From positions 58,713-122,712 of the forward strand of contig JAUMMZ010000026.1 of assembly GCA_031296755.1 (NCBI GenBank): DNA of 64,000 nt. Reading direction: 5' to 3'. A program made the position numbers and the translations under genes. The notes under the pieces are model-generated. The model saw nothing but the letters and a program-made list of their open reading frames with translations, had not been told where the DNA came from and ran no database searches. This stretch comes from Collinsella sp. Lineage in GTDB: Bacteria > Actinomycetota > Coriobacteriia > Coriobacteriales > Coriobacteriaceae. This document shows positions 52,256 through 60,693 of this stretch, one piece after another. Positions within the stretch are counted from its first letter, which is position 1; each line of letters begins with the position of its first letter.

Positions 52256-52753
52256 CTATTCCTCGCAGGGAAGGTCGCGCAGGGCCCGGCGCTCAAAGAT
52301 ACGGAAGATCTGCGTATACCACAGGTCCTGCGTCGCCTGCGGCTTTACCAGTATGGTATCGACGCCGGCGAAATTGCCGCTCCACACGTCAGTGTAGAGC
52401 TGATCACCGATCAGCACCGCCTCGTCGGCCGTGGCGCCGAGGCGCTTAAGACCCGCCTTGAGGGCAAACGGCGCCGGCTTCATGGCGTGGCTGATGGCCT
52501 CGAGTCCCAGCTCGCGTGCAGAGCTCATGACCTGGTCGCGATGCCAGTTGTTGGACACCATGCACAGCTTAAAACCTTTGGCGCGGGCGGCGTCGAGCCA
52601 AGCAGAAACCGCGGCGGGAACCTGCTCGGTGTCGCGCGGCACCAGGGTGTTATCGCGATCGAGCAGAATGGCGCGTTTGCCATCGGCCCACAGGGTATCA
52701 AGGTCGATGCGATCGACCGAGGCAACGTATCGTTTGGGGCTAAAAATCCTCAT
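52256..52753 (-). CDS. HAD-IIIA family phosphatase (YqeG type)
   Basis: 165 residues with HAD motifs LLDRDNTLV near 30 (DxDxT), VSNN, and KPAPFALKAGL plus IGDQLYTDVWSGN. The YqeG family often neighbours shikimate or translation genes in Gram-positives; its substrate is not established. Start ATG at 52753 with a weak GGA site; two bases from the end of mltG. Confidence 0.9.
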   Translation of the reverse strand: MRIFSPKRYVASVDRIDLDTLWADGKRAILLDRDNTLVPRDTEQVPAAVSAWLDAARAKGFKLCMVSNNWHRDQVMSSARELGLEAISHAMKPAPFALKAGLKRLGATADEAVLIGDQLYTDVWSGNFAGVDTILVKPQATQDLWYTQIFRIFERRALRDLPCEE

Positions 52754-52754
52754 G

Positions 52755-54188
52755 CTAATTCCAAGACTGTTGATGCTCTTCGTAGGTTTGCGAGAAGTAC
52801 TCCTCGTCCTGCGTAATGTAGAAATACAGGTCCTCGGAGTCGGTCGGCTCAAGCGTGGCCTTGAGTGCCTCGAGCGACGGAGAGCAGATGGGCGTGGGCG
52901 GCAGACCCTCGTGTTTATAGGTGTTATACGGACTATCGCTCTGCAGGTCGTCGGCGGTAACCTCGCGTCCGGTGACATACATCATGGTCGCATCGCTGTT
53001 GAGATAGCGCAGACCGTCGAGTTTGCCGGCAAGGCGGTTGTAGAAGACCGAGGCCACGTGCGCACGTTGATCGGCGTTGAGGCCCTCGCGCTCAACGATG
53101 GAGGCCAAGTTGACGATGTCGTAGTCGGACATCTCCACACCGTAGCGTTCCTTGATCTTGGCTTCGCAGCTCGCAAAGTCAAGCGACTTGTACTCGGTCT
53201 TAAACTGATCGAGCATAGCGCGAATCACGCCATCGGCCGTCGGCGAATCACCCAACGAATAGGTCTTGGGGAACAAGAAACCCTCGAGCGAGTCGTTGGC
53301 GGCACCCTTAAGGAAGCTATAGTCGTCCACGTAGTTGGAGGCCTTGGCCTGGTTGAGGAAGTCTTCCTTAGAGATGCTGTCGTAGGCCTGGGCCACACGG
53401 TCGGCGACTTGATCGACCGTCAGGCCCTCAGGGATAGTCAGCGTATTGGAGCCCGCGTTGGGGCCTTCCATGAGCTGCTGAACAACCTTGGTCGCATCCA
53501 TGAGTGTGGTGAACGAATAATCACCAGGCTTGAGCGACATATCGGCGTTGAGCTTTTTCACCGCCGCATAGTAATCCTTGGGATTTTCTACGATATGGTT
53601 CTCGGAGAGAATCGAAGCGATGCTGTCACCCGAGGCACCATCGGGAATCGTGATAGTAACCTGCTGGCCTGCAACGACTTTCGCACCCTCACCGCCAAAG
53701 AAGCCCTTGACGGCTGGCACGACAAAGAAAACGATCGCGGCAAGCGCGAGCACCGCCAACACAACGCCGATGATCATGGGAACCGGAGAACTCTTCTTTT
53801 GAGCACCGCGACGAGCATGCGTGTTGTAGCTCGAGCGGGTCGCCGGAGCAACGCCATGCGAACCACGAGCGTGATGCGAATGTGATTGGGGGGCCTGCGT
53901 TCGCTGGGTAGGTGCCTGCTGCTTAAAGCGGGTGCCGCCTGCAGGCTGGGCCGTACGAGCAGTGGGCTGCTGAGCCGCGTGAGAAGCCGAATGCTGAACC
54001 GAACGAGCAGAAGGCTGCTGACCCGTCCGTTGAACAGGTTGGGCCGAACGAGAGAAGGACTGCGCCGGGCGCGCGGCAGGCTGAGCTGCGCGCTGCGTCG
54101 GCTGTGCCGGACGCTGGCCAGGCTGGGCAGGGCGCGACGCCGGCTGCTGTGTACGATTCGGCTGGCGCGGATCGGAAGCACTAGGCAT
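52755..54188 (-). CDS. mltG: Endolytic transglycosylase MltG
   Basis: Cuts nascent glycan strands at the membrane outer face and sets chain length. 477 residues: a low-complexity cytoplasmic tail of about 135 residues rich in Gln, Pro, Arg and Ala, one membrane helix (PMIIGVVLAVLALAAIVFFV), a LysM-like region (ITIPDGASGDSIASIL), and the YceG domain with the catalytic glutamate in NLASIVEREGL and SPYNTYKHEGLPPTPI. Start at 54188 after GAGGAGG; overlaps ruvX by 8 bases. Confidence 0.94.
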   Translation of the reverse strand: MPSASDPRQPNRTQQPASRPAQPGQRPAQPTQRAAQPAARPAQSFSRSAQPVQRTGQQPSARSVQHSASHAAQQPTARTAQPAGGTRFKQQAPTQRTQAPQSHSHHARGSHGVAPATRSSYNTHARRGAQKKSSPVPMIIGVVLAVLALAAIVFFVVPAVKGFFGGEGAKVVAGQQVTITIPDGASGDSIASILSENHIVENPKDYYAAVKKLNADMSLKPGDYSFTTLMDATKVVQQLMEGPNAGSNTLTIPEGLTVDQVADRVAQAYDSISKEDFLNQAKASNYVDDYSFLKGAANDSLEGFLFPKTYSLGDSPTADGVIRAMLDQFKTEYKSLDFASCEAKIKERYGVEMSDYDIVNLASIVEREGLNADQRAHVASVFYNRLAGKLDGLRYLNSDATMMYVTGREVTADDLQSDSPYNTYKHEGLPPTPICSPSLEALKATLEPTDSEDLYFYITQDEEYFSQTYEEHQQSWN

Positions 54189-54609
54189 GCGAAACCTCCT
54201 CGTTTTTACGATCGAGCCACGTCTGCAAAAACAGGCTGGCGGCAATCATGTCGATCTTGCCCCTCATCTGCTTTTCGTTGAGTCCCTGCTCGCGCAGGAT
54301 ACGCTTGGCCTCTTGCGAGGACAGACGCTCGTCCTCAAACTCCAACGGAAGATCGAGCTCGTCGGCAATCTTTTGCGCCACAGCGGCAACGCGCTCGGCC
54401 TGAGGGCCGGGCTCACCGGCCATGGTCAGGGGACGTCCGCTTACCAGGATGTCGGGCTCATAGTCCTCAACCAGGTAGCGGAACGTCTTGGCCATACCGG
54501 TGACCTCGGCAGCCGGAAGCACCTTGACAGGCATCGCCATCTTGCCATCACGGCTCGAGACGGCGATGCCAATCCTGGTCTCCCCTATGTCCAGCGCGAG
54601 CGCAACCAC
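54181..54609 (-). CDS. ruvX: Holliday-junction resolvase-like protein RuvX (YqgF)
   Basis: 142 residues of RNase H-like fold: ALDIGETRIGIAVS near the N-terminus, ILVSGRPLTMAGEPG, and DERLSSQEAKRIL. Linked to 16S rRNA end processing and possibly recombination. Starts with GTG at 54609, 17 bases after alaS. The alaS-ruvX-mltG order is usual for Gram-positives. Confidence 0.93.
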   Translation of the reverse strand: MVALALDIGETRIGIAVSSRDGKMAMPVKVLPAAEVTGMAKTFRYLVEDYEPDILVSGRPLTMAGEPGPQAERVAAVAQKIADELDLPLEFEDERLSSQEAKRILREQGLNEKQMRGKIDMIAASLFLQTWLDRKNEEVSHA

Positions 54610-54626
54610 AGCGACTTCTTAGATTC

Positions 54627-57284
54627 TTAGGCGCCGAGCGCGGTCTTAGCGGCCGCGAGGGCATCGGCGATGCCGGCAGCATTCTTGCCACCGGCCTGGG
54701 CCATGTTCGGACGACCGCCACCGCGACCGTCGACCAGACCCGCGATCTGCTTGATCACGTTACCGGCGTGGAAACCGGCCTTGACGGCGTCATCGGAGCC
54801 GGCAGCGAGCAGGGCCGGAGTGCCCTTCTCAGTCACGCTGGCGACGACACAAGCAACAGGGCCGGCGACCTTCTGATGCACGGTATCCCATACGTTGCGC
54901 AGGTCGGTAGCCTCAAGGCCCTGGAGCTCAGCGACAACGAGCTTATAGCCGTCGAGCTCGACGGCGCCCTCGATGGCGCTGGAGATGGCGTCGGAGGAGC
55001 CACCGGTCAGAGCCTTCTTGAGCTTATTGGACGTCTCGCGCAGCTCGGCCTGCAGGTTCTCCACGCGAGCGGGAACCTCATCCACGCGGCACTTGAGCGC
55101 AGTAGCAGCGGCGTCAACGAGTGCCAGGCGGTCGGCCATATAGTCGAGGGCACCCTTAGAGGTCACGGCCTCGATACGGCGGACATTGGAGCCCGTGGAG
55201 GACTCGGAAATGATCTTGAATAGGCCGATCTCGGCGGTGTTGGCAGCGTGTGTGCCACCGCAGAGCTCGCGAGAGAACGGCTGGTCCTCGGCGCCCACGG
55301 AGACGACGCGGACGACATCGCCGTACTTCTCTCCAAACAGAGCGACAGCGCCGGCAGCCTTAGCCTCGTCGATGCCCATAACACGGGTCACGACCGGCTT
55401 GGAAGCAAAGATCTGCTGGTTGACCAGGTCCTCGACAGCCTTGAGCTGCTCGGAGGAAAGGGCCTCGAAGTGCGTAAAGTCAAAGCGCAGGTGCTCGGGC
55501 GTCACCAGCGAGCCGGCCTGGGAGACGTGCTCGCCCAGGACCTGCTTAAGGGCGGCGTCGAGCAGGTGCGTGGCGGTGTGGTTGCGGCGCAGGAAGCCAC
55601 GGCGCTCGGCGTCGAGCGCGGCGGTCACGGTAGCACCGACGGCCAGCGTGCCCTCGGCAACGTGGGCGACGTGAGCATACAGGCCGTTGTGGTTCTTGGT
55701 ATCGGAAACGGTCAGCGAAACGCCCTCGGCGGAAAGCTCGCCGGCATCGCCCTGCTGGCCACCCATCTCGGCATAGAACGGAGTGCGGTCGAGAACGACC
55801 TCGACGTCCTCGCCGGCGGCAGCGGACTCGACGGACTCGGCGTTGCGCACGATGGCAACAACCTTGGCGCCCTCGATCACATCGTTGTCATAGCCGTCGA
55901 ACTCAGTCTCGGCGACCTTGTCGGAAAGCTCGACCCAAACGTCGTTGAAGCTGCCCCAGGCATCGCCCTTGGCGTTGGCACGAGCGCGGGCCTTCTGGTC
56001 CTCCATGCAGGCAGTGAAGCCGTCCATGTCGACGTCGTGACCAGCGGTGCCGGCGATCTCGACGGTCAGGTCGATGGGGAAACCAAAGGTGTCGTGCAGC
56101 TTAAAGGCAACATCGCCCGGAAGCGCAGCACCCTCGGCAAGCGCTGCCAGGGCCTCATCCAGGTAGACGCGACCGTTGTCGAGCGTCGTGGAGAAGCGCT
56201 CCTCCTCGGAGGCGACGATACCCTTAACGAGCGCGACATTCTTGAGCAGCTCGGGGTAGGCCTCGCCCATCTGAGCGTTGACCTCGTCGATGAACTTGGT
56301 CAGGAAGGCGCCCTCGATGCCCAGTAGGCGACCGTGGAACACGGCGCGGCGGAGCAGGCGGCGAAGGACGTACTCGCGACCCTCGTTACCGGGCAGGATG
56401 CCGTCAGAGATCATGAAGTCGACGGCACGGGAGTGGTCGGCGATGATGCGAAGAGAACGGCTGGCGCCGGAGTAATCGTCGGCGTCATAGGTCTTGCCGC
56501 TGATCTCCTCGCCCAGCTTGATGAGGTGCTGCATCAGATCGCCGTCGTAATTGGCGGTCTTGTGCTGCATGATGGCAGCCATGCGCTCCAGGCCCATGCC
56601 CGTATCGAGGTTGCGGTGCGGCAGCTCCGGCATGGAGCCGTCCTCCTGACGGTCGTACTGGGTAAACACGAGGTTCCAGAACTCAAGGAAGCGGTCGCAG
56701 TCGCAGCCAGGCTTGCAGTCGGGGCTGCCGCAGCCGACCTCCTCTCCCATGTCAAAGTAGATCTCGGAGCACGGACCGCAGGGGCCGGTGGGGCCAGCGG
56801 CCCAGAAGTTGTCGTCCTCGCCCAGGCGGGAAATGTGGTCCTCGGCAACGCCCAGAGAACGCCACACGTCGTGGGTCTCGTCGTCCTCGGTAAAGACGGT
56901 AAAGTACAGGCGGTCGAGCGGCAGCTTGAACTCCTTGGTGATGAGCTCAAAGGCCCATGCGCAAGCCTGCTCCTTGGAGACGCCGCCAAAAGAGAAATCG
57001 CCGAGCATCTCGAAGAACGACAGGTGACGGCCGTCCTCGCCGATGCAATCGATGTCGTTGGTGCGGACGCACTTCTGGCAGGAGATCGCGCCGATCTCCT
57101 TCATGGTCTTCTTGCCCTGGTAGTACTCCTTAAACTGGTTCATGCCGGCGTTGGCAAGCAGCAGCGAGGGATCATCGGGGACGAGGGACGAAGAAGGATA
57201 GAGCTTAAGACCGCGCTCCTCAAAGAAGTTGAGGAACTTGGAGCGGATCTCGGCCGTAGTCATTGACGGGTAGTCAGCACTCAT
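54627..57284 (-). CDS. alaS: Alanyl-tRNA synthetase
   Basis: Charges tRNA-Ala and clears misacylated Ser/Gly through its editing domain. 885 residues. Class II core at the N-terminus with RSKFLNFFEERG and DPSLLLANAGMNQFK; editing domain with the zinc-binding RNHTATHLLDAAL and SRELCGGTHAANT; C-terminal domain ending in GGRPNMAQAGGK. Start at 57284 behind GAGGAG rather than at an ATG 90 bases earlier. Confidence 0.97.
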   Translation of the reverse strand: MSADYPSMTTAEIRSKFLNFFEERGLKLYPSSSLVPDDPSLLLANAGMNQFKEYYQGKKTMKEIGAISCQKCVRTNDIDCIGEDGRHLSFFEMLGDFSFGGVSKEQACAWAFELITKEFKLPLDRLYFTVFTEDDETHDVWRSLGVAEDHISRLGEDDNFWAAGPTGPCGPCSEIYFDMGEEVGCGSPDCKPGCDCDRFLEFWNLVFTQYDRQEDGSMPELPHRNLDTGMGLERMAAIMQHKTANYDGDLMQHLIKLGEEISGKTYDADDYSGASRSLRIIADHSRAVDFMISDGILPGNEGREYVLRRLLRRAVFHGRLLGIEGAFLTKFIDEVNAQMGEAYPELLKNVALVKGIVASEEERFSTTLDNGRVYLDEALAALAEGAALPGDVAFKLHDTFGFPIDLTVEIAGTAGHDVDMDGFTACMEDQKARARANAKGDAWGSFNDVWVELSDKVAETEFDGYDNDVIEGAKVVAIVRNAESVESAAAGEDVEVVLDRTPFYAEMGGQQGDAGELSAEGVSLTVSDTKNHNGLYAHVAHVAEGTLAVGATVTAALDAERRGFLRRNHTATHLLDAALKQVLGEHVSQAGSLVTPEHLRFDFTHFEALSSEQLKAVEDLVNQQIFASKPVVTRVMGIDEAKAAGAVALFGEKYGDVVRVVSVGAEDQPFSRELCGGTHAANTAEIGLFKIISESSTGSNVRRIEAVTSKGALDYMADRLALVDAAATALKCRVDEVPARVENLQAELRETSNKLKKALTGGSSDAISSAIEGAVELDGYKLVVAELQGLEATDLRNVWDTVHQKVAGPVACVVASVTEKGTPALLAAGSDDAVKAGFHAGNVIKQIAGLVDGRGGGRPNMAQAGGKNAAGIADALAAAKTALGA

Positions 57285-57356
57285 AGAGGGAATCTCCTCG
57301 GTTTCACATCGAAACAGTTCAAACGTAACGATATTACCATCCCGCCGCGCAAGTGC

Positions 57357-57386
57357 AAAAAAGAGGGCCGGCACAATGCCGGCCCT
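57357..57386 (-). terminator. Terminator after the AI-2E family gene
   Basis: GGGCCGGC / GCCGGCCC stem (57365-57372 with 57378-57385), 5-nt loop, then CTCTTTTTT on the minus strand, 50 bases after the stop of the transporter gene and before alaS. Confidence 0.9.
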
Positions 57387-57436
57387 TCAGCGAAATTGCA
57401 TGTTAGCGCGTATGAATATTAATCCGAATTACCCCG

Positions 57437-58846
57437 CTAGTTGTCATCATCGTCCATGGAGCCGTCGATGCCGGTTTTGGTGTCGTCATCCGTGTTGGAA
57501 TCGTCATCCTTAGCGAAGGGGTTCTTGAAGAAGCCCGTCGCATCGGGCTGCAGACCAGAGAGCTTGATCCAGGGATTATCGAGCTCGGACTTGGGCATGG
57601 CCTTGGCCTCGGGCGCAGTCTCGTTACCGATAAGCTCAGACTCGTAGATGAAGGTGTCGTCGCCGAGCGCGTCGTAGGCGGCGACCGGGTTGCCATCGGC
57701 ATCGCGGTACGGTGTGCCCTTAAACACGGCGCCGTCATAGGCCACAAGCTGGCGGCCGGTCTCATTCTCGAAGTAGAACACGAAGATACCTTTGAGGGCC
57801 GCACAAAGCGGGATGGCAATAATCATGCCGATGGGGCCCATGAGTGCCGAGCCAATAACGAGCGCCGTGAGGCTCATGATGGGATGCACCTGCACCGAGC
57901 TCTGCATGACCTTGGGCGAAATGACGTTATCGGTGACGTTTTGCGCGACCATCGTCACGATGAGCGTCCATAACGCCAACATGGGGCTGAACATGAAACC
58001 GAGCACCGTGGCGATTGCTGCGCTCACCCAGGGACCGACGACCGGAACCAAATGCATGATGCCGGTAAAGATAGCCATGAGCGCCGCATACGGATGGCCG
58101 ATGATCATAAAACCGATAAAGGCGAGGAAACCACCGCAGATGGACGTCACGACCATACCGCGCATGTAGCCGCCGACAGAGCGAGAAAGGATGGCGACCA
58201 TAAAGCGGTACGAGGTCTCCTTCTCCTGACCGATGATGGTGCAAATCTCGTGGTGCATGCGAGGGTAGTCGCAGGCCATCCAGTAGGCAAGCACCAGGCC
58301 AAGGAAGATAACGAACAGCTGCGAGGCCGTATTGGTGATGAGTGGGAACACACCACGACCAAGCTCGGCGGCAATCTGAGACACATACCTCGATGCCACG
58401 GCAACCAGCGACGAAAGATTATCGTCCAAATACTCCTTGAGCGGCGTGTTGTTGAGCGTCTTGGCATGCGAGATCATCTCGTTGAGATCACCGCCCGCAA
58501 CACGAAGCTGCTCGGGCAGGCGGCTCAGGACTTCCATGATCTGACCAAAGAGAATCGGCGACAAGATACAAACGACACCAACGAGCACGGCAACAACAAC
58601 AATAAGCGCGATAAGCGAACCGATGCCGCGATTCACGCCATGGTGCTCGAGCCAGTTGGTGATCGGAGACATCACAAAAGCAATGATGGAGCCGACGGCA
58701 AGAAACTCAATAACCGGCGCCAGGATGCCCATAAGGTTAAAGATGACAGCGGCGATGACAATGCAGCCGACAACAGCCCAAATGCGCAGCGTCAGAATGC
58801 GGGTGTCGCGCAGCACGCGATCGGTTTGTTGGGGGTGCTCACTCAT
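57437..58846 (-). CDS. AI-2E family membrane transporter
   Basis: 469 residues with about eight membrane helices (20-375), including GSIIAFVMSPITNWLEHHGV, GLVLAYWMACDYPRM, GVVTSICGGFLAFIGF-like segments and LVPVVGPWVSAAIA, all typical of the PerM/YtvI/AI-2E exporter family. The last 100 residues are acidic and cytoplasmic, ending in a run of Asp. The ATG overlaps the sigma-factor stop by four bases (ATGA), tying it to the stress-sigma operon. The cargo is unknown. Confidence 0.9.
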   Translation of the reverse strand: MSEHPQQTDRVLRDTRILTLRIWAVVGCIVIAAVIFNLMGILAPVIEFLAVGSIIAFVMSPITNWLEHHGVNRGIGSLIALIVVVAVLVGVVCILSPILFGQIMEVLSRLPEQLRVAGGDLNEMISHAKTLNNTPLKEYLDDNLSSLVAVASRYVSQIAAELGRGVFPLITNTASQLFVIFLGLVLAYWMACDYPRMHHEICTIIGQEKETSYRFMVAILSRSVGGYMRGMVVTSICGGFLAFIGFMIIGHPYAALMAIFTGIMHLVPVVGPWVSAAIATVLGFMFSPMLALWTLIVTMVAQNVTDNVISPKVMQSSVQVHPIMSLTALVIGSALMGPIGMIIAIPLCAALKGIFVFYFENETGRQLVAYDGAVFKGTPYRDADGNPVAAYDALGDDTFIYESELIGNETAPEAKAMPKSELDNPWIKLSGLQPDATGFFKNPFAKDDDSNTDDDTKTGIDGSMDDDDN

Positions 58847-59634
58847 GAACGAAACATCACTCCGTCGGGGTCGATCTTGTCCTGAATCTTCTTAAGCGTG
58901 CGGCGCAGCAGACGCGAAACCTGCACCTGAGAAATACCCAGCTTCTTGGCGATCTCGATCTGTGTCATGCCCTTCACAAAGCGCAGCTCGATCACCTCGC
59001 GCTCGCGCGGCGAGAAATCACGGATGGCTTCCTCGATCACTAGACGGTCATCGGTAAAGTCGAGCTCGTTGTCGTCGTCGGCGTAACGGTCGAGAATCGA
59101 GGGGGCATCGTCGGAATCGGACGCACCAGGAGCCTCGATGGGCACCGAGGTATAGGCCGAAGACGATTCCATAGCCTCGAGGACCTCATCGACAGTCACA
59201 TCTAGATACTCAGCGATCTCCTCAACCTTGGGCGAACGCTGCAGCTCGTTGGTAAGTTTGTCAGTAGCCTGGTTGACCTTGGCCGAGAGCTCCTGCAGAC
59301 GACGCGGTACGCGCACACTCCAGCCCTTGTCGCGAAAATGGCGTTTGATCTCGCCCAGGATAGTGGGTGTCGCAAACGTCGTGAACTCGAGTCCGCGCTC
59401 GGGATCAAAACGGTCGATAGCCTTGAGCAAACCCAGATAGCCGACCTGCATGAGGTCGTCGAGCGGCTCGCCGCGATTCTTAAATTTGTTGGCAAGAAAC
59501 CTTACCAGGTTAATATGGGACATGACGAGCTGCTCGCGGGCGTCCGGATCACCGGTCTCCTTGTAGCGACGAAACAGCTCGCGGGTTTTCTCCTTGTCCC
59601 AAGCGGTCTTGCCGCTCCGGGAACGTTCGGTCAT
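58843..59634 (-). CDS. RNA polymerase sigma factor, SigB/SigF group
   Basis: 263 residues with region 2 (HINLVRFLANKFKNRGEPLD, LMQVGYLGLLKAIDRFDPERG), region 3 (GWSVRVPRRLQELSAKVNQA) and the region 4 helix-turn-helix (MTQIEIAKKLGISQVQVSRL). The length and the RVPR motif indicate the general stress or sporulation-type group rather than housekeeping sigma. Starts one base after the stop of the RsbW-like gene, its probable regulator. Confidence 0.94.
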   Translation of the reverse strand: MTERSRSGKTAWDKEKTRELFRRYKETGDPDAREQLVMSHINLVRFLANKFKNRGEPLDDLMQVGYLGLLKAIDRFDPERGLEFTTFATPTILGEIKRHFRDKGWSVRVPRRLQELSAKVNQATDKLTNELQRSPKVEEIAEYLDVTVDEVLEAMESSSAYTSVPIEAPGASDSDDAPSILDRYADDDNELDFTDDRLVIEEAIRDFSPREREVIELRFVKGMTQIEIAKKLGISQVQVSRLLRRTLKKIQDKIDPDGVMFRS

Positions 59635-59635
59635 A

Positions 59636-60013
59636 TTAAATATCCGCCTTGAGGTCGAGGGAAAGCGTCAGGGGCGCCGCAGTCTTTTCGTAGGAGTCGC
59701 ACACGCTCGCGAGGATGAGCTCGGCATACACCGCAGCCTGGTCGTCTTCATCGACCGTAGCCTGGTCGCCAAAGGTAATAGTCATGCCAACGTGGGTCTC
59801 ATCGACATCGAATTTGATGGTGATGTCATCGCAGTCGACCGCGGTGCAACCAAAGATGAAAGCCTCCTCGGCAGCCATGCGGATGTCCTCAATGCGATCG
59901 ACAGACATAGAGCACAGGGCACCAACGTTGGCTGCCGTCATGCGCACAAGGCGAGCGAGACGCGGGTCACCGGCAACGGTCAGCGTGATAGGGCAGGTTG
60001 CTTCGCTACTCAT
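59636..60013 (-). CDS. RsbW-like anti-sigma factor, degenerate ATPase fold
   Basis: 125 residues. The position directly before a SigB-type sigma gene, and the segment DRIEDIRMAAEEAFIFGC, fit the anti-sigma kinase RsbW. The normal N-box asparagine (EAxxN) is replaced (EEAFIF), and the glycine-rich ATP-lid motifs are not seen. It may bind sigma without phosphorylating a partner. No anti-anti-sigma (RsbV) gene is adjacent. GAGGAG precedes the ATG at 60013; the upstream gene overlaps by 8 bases. Confidence 0.72.
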   Translation of the reverse strand: MSSEATCPITLTVAGDPRLARLVRMTAANVGALCSMSVDRIEDIRMAAEEAFIFGCTAVDCDDITIKFDVDETHVGMTITFGDQATVDEDDQAAVYAELILASVCDSYEKTAAPLTLSLDLKADI

Positions 60014-60593
60014 CGCAGGACTCCTCAGAGGTCTCGGCGGGCGTATAGGTGTAATACTGAGCCGGCTTGGATACAGACTTCTGACCATCATCGTCGCCCG
60101 CGGCGGCCTCGTCCTCGCCAATTAGGATGCGCTCGGTAGGCTGCTCGGCCTCCGCAGCGGCAGCGGCGAGCTTGCGATCGGCGTCGGCTGCAGGAGCCTT
60201 CACCTTATTGAAGAGCTTCTGCACAGCACCGGCGGCAGAGTCGGTCACGCTCGACACAGCATTGCTGGCCTCGGCCATGCTGCCCGTAACCTCGGAAATG
60301 TCGCGAACCACGGCTTCGACCTCTACGAGATTGGAGGTAAGGGCATCAACTGCCGTCTTGCTCGACTTAAGCAGCGGCTCCATCTGGGCAAGCGCCGGCG
60401 TAAGCTCATCGACAGCGCCATCGAGCTTTGCCACCACAGGCTGAGCCTCGACGATGGTGTTGTTGAGGTCGTTCACGGTTTTATCGAGCGAGTCGACAAC
60501 ATTGCGGGTCTTGCGCAGGGTAAGCGCGAGCTCAGCGATGGCCCACACGCCGGCAACGGCGAGCAGCAGCAGGGCGATTTGAATGGGACTCAT
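60006..60593 (-). CDS. DUF948-like membrane-anchored coiled-coil protein
   Basis: 195 residues: one N-terminal membrane helix (IALLLLAVAGVWAIAELALTL, about 5-25), a long helical region with heptad-like repeats (about 28-135), then an Ala-rich acidic tail with YYTYTP near the end. The layout resembles DUF948 proteins such as YtxG of the sigma-B regulon. It overlaps the RsbW-like gene, so it may belong to the stress operon. GGGAGG precedes the ATG. Confidence 0.75.
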   Translation of the reverse strand: MSPIQIALLLLAVAGVWAIAELALTLRKTRNVVDSLDKTVNDLNNTIVEAQPVVAKLDGAVDELTPALAQMEPLLKSSKTAVDALTSNLVEVEAVVRDISEVTGSMAEASNAVSSVTDSAAGAVQKLFNKVKAPAADADRKLAAAAAEAEQPTERILIGEDEAAAGDDDGQKSVSKPAQYYTYTPAETSEESCDE

Positions 60594-60693
60594 ACAAGCC
60601 TCCCGGAAGAATCGAAATACAGACGCTTTTCATGGTACCCCAAAGGGGACCGAACATGCCAAGAGCAGCAACGTGGGACAAAATTATCAGCAG

